Part shown: one piece after another, positions 5,105 to 7,289 of the stretch
How the letters are laid out: each line of letters starts with the position of its first letter
How positions within the stretch are numbered: position 1 is the stretch's first letter
Source of the DNA: CAZAGT01 sp964484515
GTDB lineage: Bacteria > Desulfobacterota > DSM-4660 > Desulfatiglandales > HGW-15
DNA length: 7,289 bases
NCBI GenBank assembly: GCA_964484515.1
Contig: CAZAGT010000269.1
Coordinates: forward strand, 1-7,289
Reading direction: 5' to 3'
Translations under genes and position numbers: made by a program
The notes under the pieces: generated by a model
The model's input: only the letters and a program-made list of their open reading frames with translations
The model's database searches: none
What the model was told of the DNA's origin: nothing

Positions 5105-5884
5105 CTACTTGGTATAGGGCGTCGCGTAAACGGTCGTGCCGGTGCCCCCCGAGGCCACCCGGAAGCGGAAATTATCGGCCTGCTCGTTGCTGTCGAGGGT
5201 GAGGTAATCGCCCTGGCTCAAGGTATAGGCGTTGTTGTCATCCGGACTCGATCCGTCCGGGGTCCACACGATATCGTCACCACGGAGACTGATGACCACC
5301 CGGCGCGTACCGTTCGGCACGAGCAATGAGCTCACACCCGAGTTGTTGTTGATCGGGTACGGGACCATCGGTCCGGTGCGTACGGGCGCGGTGTCGATCA
5401 TCTTCGTGGCATCCACCAGGAAGGCATGACCGGAGAGGCTCGCGGTCACATTGTCCTGCGCGGCGATAGTCTGCTGGATCTCATACTCGAAACGGCCGTA
5501 AAGGGTCGCAGGCGCGCTGAACTCCTTGGGGACTGACGTTTCTCCGGAGACGACATTTTCATTCAGCATGATCGGGATCCGCTCGGCGTTGTTCCAGGCA
5601 ATGGTCGTGTTCTCATTGGCGGGCAGGTAATAGACGGACACGCCGGCGTAGGTCGTAATTCCACCGATCGCGTCAAACCAGAAGTTGCCGACCAGGCCGC
5701 CCCGCTTATCGGTGAGCTTGAAAACCGGCGTCTTTGTGGCTCCGCTCGTGTTCGCGTCCGTGGGTGCCGTGGTCGAAAGGTACCCATCGACGATCGAGCC
5801 CTCCGCGCCCAGGCACGGATTTCCAAGAAACGCCAGAAATAGGCTCAAAGCCCCAAGAATAAGGATTCTCTTTGCCATCACCAT
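5105..5884 (-). CDS. Secreted beta-rich phage protein (259 aa), probable virion or surface protein
   Basis: No named family is recognised. Residues 1-27 form a signal peptide: Lys5-Arg6, hydrophobic core ILILGALSLFLAFLG, and a probable cut after CLGA. The mature protein is strand-rich in two blocks. The first (about 30-160) includes FWFDAIGGITTYAGVSVYYL and RFEYEIQQTIAAQDNVTASL. The second (about 165-259) has VPNGTRRVVISLRGDDIVWT, PDGSSPDD, a DYLTLDSNEQADNFRFRVAS strand pair and the ending TTVYATPYTK; this resembles small beta-sandwich units common in virion-associated proteins. Start choice: AGGAGG at 5891..5896 lies six bases before ATG 5884 and twelve before an in-frame ATG at 5878; both give the same signal peptide, whereas a start at 5932 would overlap the upstream gene and spoil it. 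Two secreted proteins in a row (with the fibre gene 14 bases downstream) suggest a paired extracytoplasmic function. Confidence 0.75.
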   Translation of the reverse strand: MVMAKRILILGALSLFLAFLGNPCLGAEGSIVDGYLSTTAPTDANTSGATKTPVFKLTDKRGGLVGNFWFDAIGGITTYAGVSVYYLPANENTTIAWNNAERIPIMLNENVVSGETSVPKEFSAPATLYGRFEYEIQQTIAAQDNVTASLSGHAFLVDATKMIDTAPVRTGPMVPYPINNNSGVSSLLVPNGTRRVVISLRGDDIVWTPDGSSPDDNNAYTLSQGDYLTLDSNEQADNFRFRVASGGTGTTVYATPYTK

Positions 5885-5890
5885 CCCCCT

Positions 5891-5896
5891 CCTCCT
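5891..5896 (-). promoter_or_regulatory. Ribosome binding site deciding the start of the secreted beta-rich protein
   Basis: AGGAGG, within a purine stretch AGGAGGAGGGGG, begins inside the TAG stop of the upstream gene and favours ATG 5884 (6-base spacer) or ATG 5878 (12-base spacer) over the in-frame ATG at 5932. Confidence 0.7.
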
Positions 5897-7289
5897 ATTC
5901 GTTGACTGCCCTCTGTTTGTAGCGTCTCTCATAGCGGCGCTCCGCTTTGTATCTGTTCGCTGCTTTTTGAGCGACAGTCGAGTAGCTTACCGGGATCCCC
6001 TGGTCCCCCAGTGACATCTGTCGCTCGTTGTGTTGAGCTACCTGTTTTCTAAGGCCGTCGAATTTCCCGCCGGCCTTCTTGATACGAAGCCACTCCTCGA
6101 TGAATTCATCCTCGATCTTGCGCTTCGTCGGGTATGTGGAACTCCCGTGGATCCCGAGCCCCTTGGTGATCATGTCCCAATAGTCCATCTCGCCCATGAG
6201 GCGCCCGAAGGCCCCTTGAACCTGGATCGGCATATAGCTCTTGGCGACATGGATCATAAAGGAAGGCAGGGTTTCCCAGGACACGGCCCCAGAGCGTCCG
6301 GAGCGGAAAGTCACGGTCTGCCCCTTGAGCTTGCCCCACTTCGGATCCCCGGTCTTGTACCGGTCGGTATCGGTGAGGTAGTAACCCTTATCCGTGTCGA
6401 GGCCTATGAGTTCGCGCCAGGTCGTAAACCGCGCACCCTTCCAATCGGTGCCCTCGAAAAACTCCAGGAGGGTCTTGAGAAAGACAGAGCCCTTGTGCTT
6501 GGCCGAGGGTCCCCACTTGGTTAGGAACTTCAGAGGATCTTTGAAGTGACCCAGGATGGACAGGTACTTCCGCTTGTGCTCCTTGCCGCCAAAGAGGTGG
6601 TAAAGCGGCGTCACATCAATGTCGAGCCAGCGGAAAAAACCGGCCTTCCAAGCCAGCCGGTAGTGCTCCAGGAGTCTCTCCCACATGCCCTGATCGTCGT
6701 CTTCGGTCCAGGTCCCCAGGGCGGCCATGGCCAGGTTGGCGAGGAAGGTTGCGCCCAGGCCCTTGGTAAAGACGTGCGCCCAAAAGCGGCGGTACATCTT
6801 GCGCTTGGCTTCGGTCCCCCCGATGAAGGCCTTATACATGGTTGCCACGTTCGATTCGGTCCAATCGGGCGCCAGCGCCAGGAGCCTAAAGAAGTGCTGC
6901 ATCGTGGGGCTCCGCTCCTTCCGCTGGAGGTGGAGGCCGCCGAAATCATCATTGATCAACTCGGCCACCATGGACGCTATTTCCTCATGGCCCATCTCGT
7001 GGCCGTGCTTTTCCAGGGCGGCCCGGAAAGCGATCAATGCGGCCTTTGCCTTCAGGCCGGCGCCGAAGTTACGAAACAGGAAATCAGTCGCGGCTTGGCG
7101 CAAGTTCTCCATCCAGTCCCGGAACTCCATGGGGAACTTGACCCCCAGGGTCCGGCTCGCGCCATCAATCGCTTCCCCGAAGATGGTCTTCTCACGTTGG
7201 AGAATCTGCTCTTCCCAATCCTGGACGCGGCCCAGGGTAAGGCCCTTTCTGACCAGAAGTTGAATCGTGGGGTCGAAACGCCTGATTGC
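5895..7289 (-). CDS. C-terminal 464 residues of a long phage protein (large polyvalent/internal protein type), 5' end outside window
   Basis: The frame is open to the right edge: an ATG at 7130 is internal, because 53 further codons with no stop precede it (KGLTLGRVQDWEEQILQREK and onward). No catalytic domain is visible in this part. It is mostly helical, with FGAGLKAKAALIAFRAALEK (about residues 75-94), an INDDFGGLHLQR block (112-123), LALAPDWTESNVATMYKAF (137-155) and a hydrophobic stretch GLGATFLANLAMAALG (about 177-192). The C-terminus is very basic (YKAERRYERRYKQR). The APDWTESN and NDDFGGL patterns recall C-terminal regions of giant phage polyvalent proteins, which may be injected with DNA; I recall this as a sequence type and could not search for it. 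It lies upstream of the secreted and fibre genes, with TAG 5895 merging into the next ribosome binding site. Coding status is very sure; the family is moderate. Confidence 0.8.
   Translation of the reverse strand, partial: AIRRFDPTIQLLVRKGLTLGRVQDWEEQILQREKTIFGEAIDGASRTLGVKFPMEFRDWMENLRQAATDFLFRNFGAGLKAKAALIAFRAALEKHGHEMGHEEIASMVAELINDDFGGLHLQRKERSPTMQHFFRLLALAPDWTESNVATMYKAFIGGTEAKRKMYRRFWAHVFTKGLGATFLANLAMAALGTWTEDDDQGMWERLLEHYRLAWKAGFFRWLDIDVTPLYHLFGGKEHKRKYLSILGHFKDPLKFLTKWGPSAKHKGSVFLKTLLEFFEGTDWKGARFTTWRELIGLDTDKGYYLTDTDRYKTGDPKWGKLKGQTVTFRSGRSGAVSWETLPSFMIHVAKSYMPIQVQGAFGRLMGEMDYWDMITKGLGIHGSSTYPTKRKIEDEFIEEWLRIKKAGGKFDGLRKQVAQHNERQMSLGDQGIPVSYSTVAQKAANRYKAERRYERRYKQRAVNE

Noticed and set aside
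6727..7263. 178-residue plus-strand open frame
   Set aside because: Antisense shadow of the long phage protein, whose frame is open across the same stretch and shows coherent helices.
1..7289. CRISPR array, tRNA, integrase, transposase or toxin-antitoxin pair
   Set aside because: No spaced direct repeats, tRNA arms, recombinase motifs or paired small toxin/antitoxin genes were seen on either strand.

Overview
The window is a junction between a bacterial chromosomal gene and the distal end of a phage late operon, most likely the edge of an integrated prophage. Everything that can be supported as coding lies on the minus strand and reads right to left. The left part (1..1004, plus the non-coding stretch to about 1589) is clearly AT-rich. 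It holds the first two thirds of an ABC-transporter substrate-binding protein of the oligopeptide/dipeptide/nickel family (SBP_bac_5). The right part (1590..7289) is visibly more GC-rich and consists of tightly packed phage-type genes with strong GGAGG ribosome binding sites. The 10-base N run marks this as a scaffolded draft or metagenomic assembly. Signal peptides and a lipobox protein with a non-Asp +2 residue suggest a Gram-negative host, but no lineage can be named from the sequence.

Phage part, in transcription order: (1) the C-terminal 464 residues of a long protein that enters from the right edge and resembles the ends of phage large polyvalent/internal proteins; (2) a 259-residue secreted, beta-rich protein; (3) a 469-residue fibre or spike-like protein with the phage head-spike/carbohydrate-binding module, a LamG-like C-terminus and a signal peptide; (4) a 75-residue small phage protein interrupted only by the N run, which reads perfectly if the gap is closed to zero; (5) a 110-residue beta-sandwich virion-type protein; (6) a membrane-anchored helical protein; (7) a 54-residue Cys-containing protein; (8) a two-TM holin-like protein; (9) a lipoprotein whose start and ribosome binding site lie inside gene 8, overlapping it by 206 bases; (10) a 67-residue helical protein that ends the operon.

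Spacing is that of one polycistronic message: gaps of 1 to 18 bases, a 4-base ATGA overlap, a 1-base TGATG overlap, and the long holin/lipoprotein overlap. The working model is late virion genes (adsorption/fibre proteins) followed by a membrane or lysis cassette. No endolysin, integrase, terminase or tRNA is visible. The most interesting points are the virion-type fibre proteins carrying Sec signal peptides, the nested holin/lipoprotein arrangement resembling but not matching Rz/Rz1 spanins, the small Cys protein, and the sharp change in composition in the 585-base gene-free stretch next to the host gene.
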